NCBI RefSeq assembly: GCF_000255115.2
Contig: NC_018068.1
Location: 1,293,977 to 1,357,976 of the forward strand
Reading direction: 5' to 3'
DNA length: 64,000 nucleotides
Origin: Desulfosporosinus acidiphilus SJ4
GTDB lineage: Bacteria; Bacillota; Desulfitobacteriia; Desulfitobacteriales; Desulfitobacteriaceae
Both the position numbers and the translations under genes were made by a program. The notes beneath the pieces were generated by a model. That model saw only the letters and a program-made list of their open reading frames with translations, ran no database searches and was not told the DNA's origin. Shown here piece after piece: positions 37,468 through 46,052 of the stretch (positions within the stretch are counted from its first letter, which is position 1; the number at the start of each line of letters is the position of its first letter).

Positions 37468-39878
37468 GCGCTAAACAACCTTCCTTTTGCTTCAATAATT
37501 ATATTATTTGGCGATCCAAATGTTTTCAGAGCATTAATTCCGCCAGCGGCTTTTATTTCGGGTACTTGCCAAAGTGCAGGGGTTTCCAATGCATCAGTGC
37601 CATCTAATGAGAACTGGTAACCAAAGGCTTTTAAAACTATTGCTGCATTTTTATCCATACCAGCAAACCAGGTTTGGTTTTCGGCTATGTAATGTGAGCC
37701 TCTTTCTGTTCTTTTATAGGCTTTGGCTTTATAGCCTACATGCCCAAAGAAATCAAACATATCGTAATCATTCATTTTATCAATTTCCTTAATTACTTCG
37801 GGAGAAAAGTTTGCTTCCAAAATATGATTAATCAAGGACTGCCTTTTTTGGGTTTCAATCCAAAGCTGTCTGAATTCGTCAAGATTATGCGCTTCGCCCA
37901 CCACACGTTGGATTATTTCTTTACGGTATTCGTCAACAGGTATGGCAATTTCTTTACCGTCACGGTTGCCCAAAATAAAACGCCCTTGCGGTGTAATCTT
38001 TACAGCATGTCCACGCACTTCACCAATGGCAGGAGCTTCGCCTTCACCCCCGCCTGTATTGCCACCATCATCACCGCCACCACCATTTCCGCCTCCACCT
38101 GGTCTTGGTGGTTTAGAAATGAATTTAGTTCCAAATAAATCGGATACTCCAGTGTAATCGTACAACCAGAATTTATACTTTTCGGTTTCCTCGTGTATAC
38201 GTGTGCCACGCCCTACCATTTGGTAAAATTTAATAGCTGATTTCAGATAACGAAAAAACACAATAGCATTTAATCGTTCAATGTCCACACCTGCTTCCAA
38301 CAAATCTACCGTGCAGGCGATAAAGGCTCTTTGTCCTGAACCCCGCATAGGCTCTATTTTGTCAGCGCCGTTGTTAGTACCTCCCATACACTTAAAGGCA
38401 TAATCGTCTTTGATGGTTTGGTTATTTTGCTTACACCATTTTGTGTATAGGTTATTCATGTACATTACAACACGGTCGGCATGAATTTCACGGTTACAAA
38501 ATATGATAACTTTTTGTTCGGGACCTCCGTTTTCAATCAATTGCTGAAACAAATCAGCACACATTGCAGGGGTTCGCATTTCAATGAAAACCTCATCATC
38601 AAAATCTTTTCCTGTGTATTTATCTTTTGTTAAATCAGCTTCTGTTAAAAGTTGTCCAGTTTTTATATTGGTCACTTTTGCATCAAGTATTTCCTGTTTG
38701 GTAAATACTCGGTTGTCAATGTCAGCTTTTCGTTTTACAATTTCACAAGCTGCAAGATAACCGTCTTCCTGTGCCTGAGCCAAAGTGTATTCATAAACAG
38801 GTTCGCCAAAGTAATTAAAGTTATTAGCAGAAATTTCTAATTCTTCTGTTGGTAATTCTTTACTTGTAACCAGCTTGCGAGGTGTGGCGGTAAGTCCTAT
38901 ATGAATAGCTTTTGGATTGCGTTTTAATACTTCAGACCATTTGCCCCAAGCGGAACGATGGCATTCGTCAATAATGATTATGCTGAAAGCATTTTCAGGA
39001 TAATGTTCAGTTAAAAAACTTGCAATTTTGTCATCAGGCGTTTCATCATCTAATCCTAAAGTTTGATAGGTCGCAATATGAATACGAGCATTTTTTGCAG
39101 CATTTTCGCCTTTTTCTGTTTTAACAATTCTAACATTGTCACCAAAAGCAGCACTCAGCTTTTCATAAGCCTGTGTTCTCAATTCGTCTCTGTCGCAAAT
39201 GAACAAAGCGGGCTTTGGTAATTGTCCAGCTTCGTTTAAACGCCATAAAAGATTTGTTGCAATAATAGTTTTACCTGCACCTGTTGCCAATGAAAGCAAA
39301 ACTCGTGGGTCCTCACCATTCTGGATTTTAAGAAGTATTTTTTCAAACGCTGCACGAATTGCAGCATCCTGATAGTAACGATATTTATTCCATGGCGGAC
39401 TGTCGGGCATGAATAAAATTTGCGCTTCGGGAGTGCCAAGGTCAATGCCTGTATCCTTTGCATAGCGGGCTGTGAGGTCTTTGTGAGTAATGAAGTCCTT
39501 TAGAGGAAAAGTGCCAGCTTGCATTTTGGTAAAGTGGTCGTACTCGCCATAAAGATGTCCGTTACTAGCGAAAACGTATTTTACTTCAAACCTTTCACAT
39601 TCAGAATATTTTTTTGCTTGTTGCATACCCTTCAAGGGTTCTTCATCTTCTTTTTTTGCTTCCAATACAGCAACAGGCAATGGTTTAGGCATTGTTCCCG
39701 CCTTAACACAAAGCAAATAGTCAGTCCGTCCTGAACCTTTTTTTCTGCGTCCTTTCGGACCAGTCGGCTCAACAGGAGCAGGTGTCTCGCACTTTAGTTT
39801 CGTAATGTCATCGTACCCTTTAGCTCTTAATACTGGGTCTATTAAGTGATAGCGGGTTTCTTGTTCGTTCATTGCCAT
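37464..39878 (-). CDS. hsdR: Type I restriction enzyme helicase/nuclease subunit HsdR (EcoEI-like)
   Basis: This 804-residue subunit translocates and cleaves unmodified DNA. The N-terminal nuclease part has an Asp in RTDYLL and the E-x-K motif in VLEAKKED (about residues 50-76). The helicase follows with LATGAGKT, IIIDECHRSAWG and VGRGTRI. A glycine-rich linker of about 35 residues (near 595-625, with runs of GGGG) separates it from the C-terminal EcoEI-type domain that binds HsdM. Length fits the short EcoEI family rather than EcoKI (about 1100). ATG 39878 follows AAGGAG on the minus strand. It is the first gene of the operon; the glycine linker is encoded by a low-complexity repeat. Confidence 0.93.
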   Translation of the reverse strand: MAMNEQETRYHLIDPVLRAKGYDDITKLKCETPAPVEPTGPKGRRKKGSGRTDYLLCVKAGTMPKPLPVAVLEAKKEDEEPLKGMQQAKKYSECERFEVKYVFASNGHLYGEYDHFTKMQAGTFPLKDFITHKDLTARYAKDTGIDLGTPEAQILFMPDSPPWNKYRYYQDAAIRAAFEKILLKIQNGEDPRVLLSLATGAGKTIIATNLLWRLNEAGQLPKPALFICDRDELRTQAYEKLSAAFGDNVRIVKTEKGENAAKNARIHIATYQTLGLDDETPDDKIASFLTEHYPENAFSIIIIDECHRSAWGKWSEVLKRNPKAIHIGLTATPRKLVTSKELPTEELEISANNFNYFGEPVYEYTLAQAQEDGYLAACEIVKRKADIDNRVFTKQEILDAKVTNIKTGQLLTEADLTKDKYTGKDFDDEVFIEMRTPAMCADLFQQLIENGGPEQKVIIFCNREIHADRVVMYMNNLYTKWCKQNNQTIKDDYAFKCMGGTNNGADKIEPMRGSGQRAFIACTVDLLEAGVDIERLNAIVFFRYLKSAIKFYQMVGRGTRIHEETEKYKFWLYDYTGVSDLFGTKFISKPPRPGGGGNGGGGDDGGNTGGGEGEAPAIGEVRGHAVKITPQGRFILGNRDGKEIAIPVDEYRKEIIQRVVGEAHNLDEFRQLWIETQKRQSLINHILEANFSPEVIKEIDKMNDYDMFDFFGHVGYKAKAYKRTERGSHYIAENQTWFAGMDKNAAIVLKAFGYQFSLDGTDALETPALWQVPEIKAAGGINALKTFGSPNNIIIEAKGRLFSA

Positions 39879-40375
39879 TTTTCAAAAATACTCCTTATTT
39901 TTTGTAATCCATTTTTAATTCGAAGGTTAATTGATTTATTTATAAACTTTCAAGTTGCTCAACACTATCAACGAAGCCGATGCGGTGGTAAAAAAAAGCA
40001 AGAGTGTGGCTGAGAAGGGACGGTTGCAGGGAAGGGCAACCACACTCTTGCTTTTGTGCGTGGGCTTTTTCCCTGTTTCCCTTTTTTGTATTTATGCAGC
40101 AGATTTTCCATTATCGTACTGTGCTTTTACGCTTGTGCACAAAATCCCCATAAACACACTTGTGTTATTGATGGGAATTTTCTTTTCCCAACTAAATCAT
40201 ATAACTCCTAAATTCTGCCTGTCAAGAAAGCTATTTTGAAAGGCAGATATCATAAACTACGTAAACGTAAAACTTTGCCCACCTTGACAAAATGAAATCT
40301 AAAGTGTTCAAACCTTTTAGCGGAAAGCCTAAACTATTTACGTTAATCAAACAATTTAGCGGAATTCGATTAATG
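39879..40375. other. Non-coding gap upstream of hsdR
   Basis: The stretch holds the hsdR promoter region, a perfect 16-bp hairpin (39994-40055) and a smaller inverted repeat CAATTTAGC/GCTAAATTG (about 40354-40385). Plus-strand ORFs here are accidental. Confidence 0.5.
39994..40055 (-). terminator. Perfect 16-bp hairpin with T tract on the minus strand
   Basis: AAAAGCAAGAGTGTGG (39994-40009) pairs exactly with CCACACTCTTGCTTTT (40040-40055). On the minus strand the stem is followed by a run of eight T, so it would stop minus-strand transcription arriving from the DUF4238 remnant before hsdR. Confidence 0.65.
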
Positions 40376-40701
40376 CTAAATTGTATCATAATCATAGTGA
40401 TTAGACATAAGGTCTCTATTTTGAATTTCTTTAATCACAGAAGCTGCCATACCTTCTACTTGGCTAAAAGCTTTTTCTAAAGCATCTGTTTGAATGTTTT
40501 GATGATCAGGGTTATCTTCTAACGAATATAATTTATTCTGATAAGCGATAGCGGAGGTTGAAGCTTCCACTGTTTACATAGTTTTTGATCTGTAACCCAT
40601 ATTTTTGAATTCTTAGTTCCATCTTCAGAAAAGTTAGTTAGATAAAATTGTGGAATATAGTGATGTTTTATAGGAATATTATCATTGCCCATAACTTTCA
40701 C
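40376..40701 (-). pseudogene. Remnant of a DUF4238 protein
   Basis: The frame from 40701 begins with NIPIKHHYIPQFYLTNFSEDG and IWVTDQ, the signature start of DUF4238 proteins. After about 45 residues the match moves to another frame (AIAYQNKLYSLED ... TDALEKAFSQVEG) which ends at 40376. A frameshift near 40565 and loss of the C-terminal two thirds (intact members have about 300 residues) leave no working gene. DUF4238 proteins are of unknown function and common in accessory DNA. Confidence 0.65.
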
Positions 40702-40820
40702 TCCAAATGAAGTAGTTTGTGACTTTTGGTAACATTATATAACAAATTTAGAGGAAATTAAGAAACAATAAAGAATTCTTTTCGCAGAGATCATTTTTCA
40801 CAATTACAAGGAGGATACAT

Positions 40821-41394
40821 CTGCGTAGCGAACACTTTTTTTATAATTGCACTAGGGAATATATTGAACTTATAAGTCCGACTTTGTTATATGAGCTTGA
40901 AAGCATAATCTACAAGTTACCAAAGAGAGATGTGCAAGCTGAAATAAATGCGGATTTCTTTCGTTTACTTACCCAAAATTCTTGGGCTTATGATACCATT
41001 CCACAGGGGTTAGGCAAGCTACCATTGACCGAGAGTAACTTTGATGAAATGCTGCCGCTGAGAAAAATAACAAGAGACAATTATGCTTGACTTCTACCAC
41101 ACTCAATGCATCTTGGCATTCCGATTTTGCAAAATGTACCCCAGTGGTCTGGTACAGCTAGAAGTACAATTTGGTAAGGTAGAATCAATGTTTAAGGATT
41201 TCTGCGGTTTTAGGATAGCGTATTTTGAACGAAGGTTGGCACTTGGTATAGAGATAGTAATGTCTGAACCAAGCAAGTACTTTGCCCATCGAAAAGGTGC
41301 TGTCTCAGGAATGGCCTATTTTGATATTGCAAAGAGGACATTACCGGCAATTGGGCTGGATTGTCCGATCTGGTTAATTGGCTTAAAGGAATGA
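40821..41394 (+). pseudogene. Split BglII-like type II restriction endonuclease gene
   Basis: Two frames overlap at ATGCTTGA (about 41083-41090). The first is open from a CTG at 40821, six bases after a perfect AAGGAGG, and gives SEHFFYNCTREYIELISPTL, then an FFRLLTQNSWAYDTIP block. The second gives GLVQLEVQFGKVESMFKDF, LALGIEIVMSEPSKYF and SGMAYFDIAKRTLP, a pattern like the BglII/BstYI nuclease fold in which E-x-Q replaces E-x-K. The acidic residue expected eight or nine places before this Glu is not found in the right place. With an unusual start and a broken frame this is probably a dead restriction gene. No cognate methyltransferase is adjacent. Confidence 0.5.
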
Positions 41395-41472
41395 CCTTTT
41401 AGAACGATAAAGATCCGAAGTATGATATTCGGGAATGGTCGCTGGATCATTCCATGATGGGGAAGGGGGTAA

Positions 41473-41538
41473 ACGATTAACAAAAGAGGAACTAAAGAAT
41501 TTGACAGATGTTCTGGGCGGAATGGAGTGGTTAAAATG
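41473..41538 (+). pseudogene. C-terminal gene debris (LTKEELKNLTDVLGG)
   Basis: An open stretch reading LTKEELKNLTDVLGGMEWLK ends at a stop overlapping the next start. Degenerate relatives occur at about 51965-52010 and 52955-53010. Confidence 0.3.
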
Positions 41539-41763
41539 ACTGAAAATGAATTGGGTAAAATTTTACGAGAAATGTATGATAATGCTCCTGCTGGTGACAA
41601 AGTCGCAAACGTTCATTTGTTTGGAGTTAAGTATGCGTCAATTTTGCTTGAGAATGATATTAACCTCAAAGAAATAATAAATGCTTCTGGTCTGAAACCG
41701 TCATATGTTACTGAAATAAGTAATGGGATTAAACTTTCAAAATATGTTATCCTGAAATGTTAA
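41536..41763 (+). CDS. HTH-like domain protein
   Basis: This 75-residue protein contains LGKILREMYDNAPAGDKVANVHLFGVKYA and KEIINASGLKPSYVTEISNGIKLSKYV, matching a small family of HTH-like proteins found beside restriction genes in Firmicutes. The second half forms a helix-turn-helix. It may be a DNA-binding regulator of neighbouring restriction genes. ATG 41536 is preferred; an earlier in-frame GTG at 41527 lies in the preceding debris. It stands between the split restriction gene and a hypothetical gene. Confidence 0.65.
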   Translation: MTENELGKILREMYDNAPAGDKVANVHLFGVKYASILLENDINLKEIINASGLKPSYVTEISNGIKLSKYVILKC

Positions 41764-41923
41764 CAACAATGTGATTTTTCTTCGTGGCTTGAACTTTATG
41801 TAAAGGTTAAGATATGTTAAACAGATCATCGGGTAACTTCCGAAATGCCTTGATATAGAATGAATGTTTTGGAACTTTATATCATTTCATAAGAATAGTA
41901 TGTTTTCTAAAAAGGAGAAAAAT

Positions 41924-42277
41924 ATGGCGGATACTTCTCAAATTAAAAAAGATATTAGAGAAATAGTAAAGAGCTTATCCTATCAGTTTAATACAACTTT
42001 CTATGAAGGTAACATTTTAAACTCAAAAGAGAGTAGGAAATTTCATGGAGTATCTGCGGATAAATCAATTTGTTTATTCGTATGTAATAATGAATTACAA
42101 GACGGAAAACTAAAAGCAGGGCAGCGATCTGCAATATTTGAAAAGTGTTATTGGTTGACGATAGCAAATTGTCAACGTAGAATACTAATATTTACAGATG
42201 GCGGTTTTTACAACAAGTTTATGGAAGAATATTCCGGATATTTAAGCGGTATTGAGACTATGGTATACAAAATCTAA
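41924..42277 (+). CDS. Hypothetical protein
   Basis: This 117-residue protein has no recognised family. The sequence has a mixed alpha/beta pattern with HGVSADKSICLFVCNNE and RRILIFTDGGFYNKFMEEY, which would suit a small Rossmann-like or nuclease-like fold. ATG 41924 follows AAAAGGAGAAA. It lies between the HTH-like gene and a DUF4268 stub, in a neighbourhood of broken restriction genes, so a restriction-related function is possible but unproven. Confidence 0.5.
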   Translation: MADTSQIKKDIREIVKSLSYQFNTTFYEGNILNSKESRKFHGVSADKSICLFVCNNELQDGKLKAGQRSAIFEKCYWLTIANCQRRILIFTDGGFYNKFMEEYSGYLSGIETMVYKI

Positions 42278-42356
42278 ATTATACTGATTTGAATTTTAGC
42301 TATAGTTAGAAAATTTATTCTTTGTGGAGCTTATTTCTTATAACGGGGTGATATTA

Positions 42357-42428
42357 ATGAATCTTGGAAAACTATCCTACATAGAAGACCTTCGTACAAT
42401 ATGGAAACATGAAGAAAAAGACGGATAA
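42357..42428 (+). pseudogene. N-terminal stub of a DUF4268 protein
   Basis: A 23-residue ORF (LGKLSYIEDLRTIWKHEEKDG) with a GGGGTGA ribosome site matches the first residues of DUF4268 nuclease-like proteins (typically IGKLEKVDLREVWKHEARDF) and then stops. The remaining roughly 300 residues have been deleted. Confidence 0.55.
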
Positions 42429-42476
42429 CAAAGAAAAGAGCAGCATATCAAAGGCTGCTTTTGAAATTTTGAAGGT

Positions 42477-43085
42477 TTAAGAAGGTTTTAATCTCGCTGG
42501 AAGGACCTTATTTTTCAAGGCTGAGTTAATCATATAAATTAACTTTTGCCGATCCCACAACTCAACCTTATTTTTCAGGGCTAATCTTTCTGCTTGTTGA
42601 GTAAAGTTCTGATTCGTAATGACAATGGCATTAATTGCATCATAGTAGGCCATTGCACCAATAACTTCCTGAACAGCTTTTAAGCCCACCGGACGGCTAT
42701 AACGTTTAGCTTGGACTACTGTACGGCCACCGTTATATTTTTCAACGATAACGTCTGCTCCAAAATCATTTTTGGGTGTTAGCTTTGCCCTATAACCTAA
42801 ATCGTTAAATAAAACTTGAAGCCGTTTTTCAAAATCCGTGCCTCCCATAAGGTCAATTTGCTCAATGCCCGATTTCCGGATTGCTTGCCGGACGGACCAT
42901 TTCTCGTAGAAGTAAATAAAAAGCACTAAGCTCCCGATGCCCAGAAAAAGATAGGGATGATTAATGAAATAGCCAATGACAAGGATAGCAAGAATTATGA
43001 GGAATTGGTGGCCTTGTTTGCTGTTGAATCGGACACCATAGCGTTTTCTGGTTGCGTTGAACTTTCTATAAGAATATCGTGGCAT
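42477..43085 (-). CDS. Membrane-anchored restriction endonuclease, Mrr-like
   Basis: This 202-residue protein has a basic N-terminus, two membrane helices (about 27-60) and a C-terminal Mrr_cat/PD-(D/E)xK domain: E86, Asp111 in FGADVIV, and the Q-x-K signature VVQAKRY (Gln125, Lys127). Soluble Mrr cuts methylated DNA; membrane-anchored relatives of this size are widespread in Firmicutes and may cut incoming DNA at the membrane, but their substrate is not known. The ATG at 43085 lies behind GAGGGATATT on the minus strand. It is convergent with the DUF4268 stub and divergent from the integrase. Confidence 0.82.
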   Translation of the reverse strand: MPRYSYRKFNATRKRYGVRFNSKQGHQFLIILAILVIGYFINHPYLFLGIGSLVLFIYFYEKWSVRQAIRKSGIEQIDLMGGTDFEKRLQVLFNDLGYRAKLTPKNDFGADVIVEKYNGGRTVVQAKRYSRPVGLKAVQEVIGAMAYYDAINAIVITNQNFTQQAERLALKNKVELWDRQKLIYMINSALKNKVLPARLKPS

Positions 43086-43310
43086 AATATCCCTCCCGTT
43101 TCCAAGAGTTGTTATGCCCTTAACCTATTATCTGTATTCAAACCATAAAGTTAAAGTTTCTATTTTTTCACGGATAACTGAAGGGAGACTCTTCTGAGCT
43201 AAGATCTTTAGTATTATGGTAATAATAACCAATAACAAAAGCATATTTATTTCCTAAGGGTAGTGGTGATCGTTCGTTACATTAACTTCTCTGTTAGAAA
43301 GGGGATAAAT

Positions 43311-44393
43311 ATGGCGAGCATTAGAAAACGGGGCGATAAGGTCTATCAAATCTCAATATATTTAGGGCTAGATAGTAGTGATAAGAAGAAGTTTCACTAT
43401 GAGACATTTTATGGCATTAAATCGGAGGCCAAGGACAGAGCAAGAGAATTAGAGGTTAAATTCAAGTGTGTGAAGCAAACGATGAGACGTAACAGAAACG
43501 GATCACGGAAAGTTCCAAAAAATGTTGAACAATTGCTAGAATTGTGGCTAGATGATACAAGAAATGTGGTAACTGAGCGTACTTACGAAAAATATGCTTG
43601 GCACGTTAAACGATTAATTCCGGTCATTGGGGACTTAGAAGTTTTTAATTTAGGTCCGTTAGAGATTAGAGAACGGCTTAAAAAAATCGAGGGTCTATCA
43701 GAACGAACAGTAAAAGACCTTTACGCAACAATGAGGACGGCTCTAAACTACGCATCCTCTCTGGAACTAATTGGTTCAGATTTGATGAGAGGAATTAGAT
43801 CACCGAAGGTTGTACGTAAAGATAGGAATGTTCTTGATCTAAAGGAATTGGCGGTATTTCTGAAGATCGCAAAAGATTACAAGCATTATTTAATTATAAG
43901 AATTCTGGCCCTCACGGGAATGAGAACTGGCGAGGCCCTTGGTCTTAAATGGCGTGATGTTGATTTTGAGAAAAGGACAATAACAATAGTTCGAGCGGCT
44001 GATACAAAACATCGAAAGCTCAAAGATACAAAAACTGAGAATAGCAAACGGGTAATAGAGCTTGATGAAGAAAGCATAGAAGAACTATCCAAACTATTTA
44101 AAAGTATTAGCTCAAAAGTTAGTTCGAATGATCTTATATTCCAAAACGGTGATGGCAGACCATTGCGATATGGTGCAGTGATGAATACTAAAAACCGGGT
44201 TTTAGCTAAAAGTGGTTTACACCATATTAGATTACACGATCTTCGACATGGTGTTGCCTCAATACTAATTGACCAAGGCCATCCTGTAACACTTGTTGCT
44301 GCAACTTTAGGACAAACCCCATCAACCACTGCAAATACGTATAGTCATGCATTGAGAAGGGGTAAAAGCATTGCTGCTCTTATAGGGGGATAA
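43311..44393 (+). CDS. Site-specific integrase, tyrosine recombinase (phage/ICE type)
   Basis: This 360-residue recombinase has an N-terminal AP2-like DNA-binding segment (MASIRKRGDKVYQISIYLG), a SAM-like core-binding domain (about 70-160) and the catalytic domain with Arg205 (TGMRTGEALGLKW), His309 and Arg312 (HDLRHG) and nucleophile Tyr344 (ANTYSHA). The second histidine of the usual LGH motif is Gln here (LGQTPS), which is tolerated in some members. It would insert or excise a mobile element. ATG 43311 follows GAAAGGGGATAAAT. No attachment-site duplication was identified, no excisionase gene lies beside it, and the surrounding island seems degraded. Confidence 0.93.
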   Translation: MASIRKRGDKVYQISIYLGLDSSDKKKFHYETFYGIKSEAKDRARELEVKFKCVKQTMRRNRNGSRKVPKNVEQLLELWLDDTRNVVTERTYEKYAWHVKRLIPVIGDLEVFNLGPLEIRERLKKIEGLSERTVKDLYATMRTALNYASSLELIGSDLMRGIRSPKVVRKDRNVLDLKELAVFLKIAKDYKHYLIIRILALTGMRTGEALGLKWRDVDFEKRTITIVRAADTKHRKLKDTKTENSKRVIELDEESIEELSKLFKSISSKVSSNDLIFQNGDGRPLRYGAVMNTKNRVLAKSGLHHIRLHDLRHGVASILIDQGHPVTLVAATLGQTPSTTANTYSHALRRGKSIAALIGG

Positions 44394-44666
44394 AATATAT
44401 GTCAGTCAAATTTGGAGGACCTCTTCTGAGATGACTTGATAGAGCCAATTATTAAGTAAAGGGCGCACGTTTATGTCGTGTCGCAACCAAGATGTTATGT
44501 GTTTATTTACAAAAGAAGCTTAATTAGCATCTTTTTGTTTTGGTAAGAGGAAAGTGTGCTTTATAACAGTTTTTTCCGATGATACTTTAATTTGGACATT
44601 TTAAAAGTCCTAAATTCTCAAGAAATGAAGAAACTAATAATAGTAATTGAGAAAGGACATAAAAAC
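44394..44666 (+). other. Intergenic region after the integrase
   Basis: No gene is seen. A weak hairpin (AAAAGAAGC with GCATCTTTT, near 44511-44537) followed by TTTTGTTTTGG may terminate the integrase transcript. An attachment site could lie here but was not recognised. Confidence 0.4.
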
Positions 44667-45260
44667 ATGAAAAAGATAAAGGATAGAATGACACTCGGAA
44701 TCGTTTCTGGACTAGTTGGAACTATTTTAAAAATAGCCACAGATGAAGTTTTTCTTAGAACAAAGATTTCTCAACGTTCATTTAGAGAAACCGCATCAGG
44801 GGTTTGGGTTTCTTCGCGAAGGCAAGCGAAGAACCTATATGGGCAGCTTTTAGGTACTATTATGGATTTGGGATTGGGTATGGTTGGTTCAGTTGCTCAG
44901 GTTCAAATACTTTCTAAGACAGGAAAGAATAATCTTTTTACTAAAGGTGCATTTTTCGGAGTAACTTTTGGAGCCACGATTACAGCAATGCTTAGTGGGT
45001 TTAATACAAATAAAGTAAAACCAAAAGATTCAAAGAGTAATCTTTCGTACGTAATCAGTAACACTATTTTTGGGTTAGGTACTACTTATACCGCTGCAGT
45101 ACTTGGTGATGAATCTCTTTGGGATGCTCCGCCAGCCAACAACTACATTCAACCAACCACTCCAACAACAGCAGAACAGGAAAAAATGATGCAAAATTCA
45201 AAACCAAATATGTATAGTATAGATAATAATGATGAAAAACACTCTGAGTTTATACATTGA
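44667..45260 (+). CDS. Hypothetical protein with glycine-rich hydrophobic segments
   Basis: This 197-residue protein begins MKKIKDRMTLGIVSGLVGTILK and has three or four Gly-rich hydrophobic stretches (for example KGAFFGVTFGATITAML and ISNTIFGLGTTYTAAVLG), probably membrane-embedded, with a polar Asn/Thr/Pro-rich tail. Similar small proteins are common in spore-forming Peptococcaceae, but no function is assigned. ATG 44667 follows GAAAGGAC; the ORF is open upstream without a ribosome site. A terminator follows 2 bases after the stop. Confidence 0.6.
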   Translation: MKKIKDRMTLGIVSGLVGTILKIATDEVFLRTKISQRSFRETASGVWVSSRRQAKNLYGQLLGTIMDLGLGMVGSVAQVQILSKTGKNNLFTKGAFFGVTFGATITAMLSGFNTNKVKPKDSKSNLSYVISNTIFGLGTTYTAAVLGDESLWDAPPANNYIQPTTPTTAEQEKMMQNSKPNMYSIDNNDEKHSEFIH

Positions 45261-45262
45261 AT

Positions 45263-45298
45263 GAAAATGAGGCGGTCATCATTGGCTGCCTCATTTTC
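45263..45298 (+). terminator. Hairpin terminator
   Basis: GAAAATGAGGC (45263-45273) pairs perfectly with GCCTCATTTTC (45288-45298), directly after the preceding stop codon. Confidence 0.8.
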
Positions 45299-45566
45299 GT
45301 AATTATAATAAATAAGGACGATAAAGAATGCCTTTTTCGAATTTTGGTTAAGGTGGTTCGGGAGAATAAATATCTTTGAGATTCGGTATAATATGGGAAA
45401 TAATTTATAAAATTTTAAGCTTTCGTTCAATTAGAACCTCTGCATCACGATAAAAGTGACAACAGAGGTGTTTTTTATTAAGAAGTAATTGAGTTATGGA
45501 GACAACATATATATAATATAAAAGTGATTTGTATATATAACCAATTGATTATTAATGGAGGAACAT
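45299..45566 (+). other. Intergenic leader with an internal terminator-like hairpin
   Basis: No gene is seen. The hairpin at 45436-45478 lies in the leader of the next operon and could be an attenuator or simply a terminator for read-through. Confidence 0.45.
45436..45478 (+). terminator. Two-tier hairpin with T tract
   Basis: ACCTCTG (45436-45442) pairs with CAGAGGT (45463-45469), with an inner TCAC/GTGA stem, followed by GTTTTTTATT. It lies about 90 bases before the next gene. Confidence 0.7.
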
Positions 45567-46040
45567 ATGGAAAGAGAAAAGGTTATTAATGATGCAAGGA
45601 AAAAGGCGGAAGGTTACTTCCAAAGAGGTGAGTTTTTTTGTTCTGAATCGGTGATCCATACTCTCAATGAATTGCTTGGCTGGCCTCTTGATCGTTCAAT
45701 TACCAGATTGGCTTCAGGTTTTCCGATTGGGATCGGAAAATCGGGTTGTGTTTGTGGAGCCATAAGTGGCGGTGTAATGGCGTTAGGTATGGCTTACGGC
45801 AGAGATTATGGCAACGCAATGAATGGTAAAATGTTACCTATTGCTGCAGAACTTCATGATCATATCAAAAAGTTATATAGAAGTACTTGCTGCCGAGTCA
45901 TTACAAAAGATTTAGTCTTTGATTCACCTGAACGCAAAGCTCACTGTGTGAAAATAACCGGAGAAGTTGCGGCTTGGGTAACAGACAAATTGTTGGATGA
46001 TGAAGAGCTTATAAGAACAATTAAATCTGTTAACATATAG
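45567..46040 (+). CDS. C_GCAxxG_C_C family redox protein
   Basis: This 157-residue protein matches the family named after its cysteine pattern: Cys in FFCSES, the GCVCGAISGGVMALGM block, a CC pair in YRSTCCRVI and a final Cys in KAHCVKI. Such proteins are thought to be small redox or metal-binding proteins of anaerobes; the reaction is unknown. ATG 45567 sits after GGAGGAACAT. It is followed after 12 bases by a transporter gene with its own ribosome site, so both are probably co-transcribed from the leader with the two-tier hairpin. Confidence 0.82.
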   Translation: MEREKVINDARKKAEGYFQRGEFFCSESVIHTLNELLGWPLDRSITRLASGFPIGIGKSGCVCGAISGGVMALGMAYGRDYGNAMNGKMLPIAAELHDHIKKLYRSTCCRVITKDLVFDSPERKAHCVKITGEVAAWVTDKLLDDEELIRTIKSVNI

Positions 46041-46052
46041 GAGTTTAAATTT

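Noticed and set aside
39955..40239. Plus-strand 94-residue ORF upstream of hsdR
   Set aside because: It spans a perfect terminator hairpin and lacks a ribosome site.
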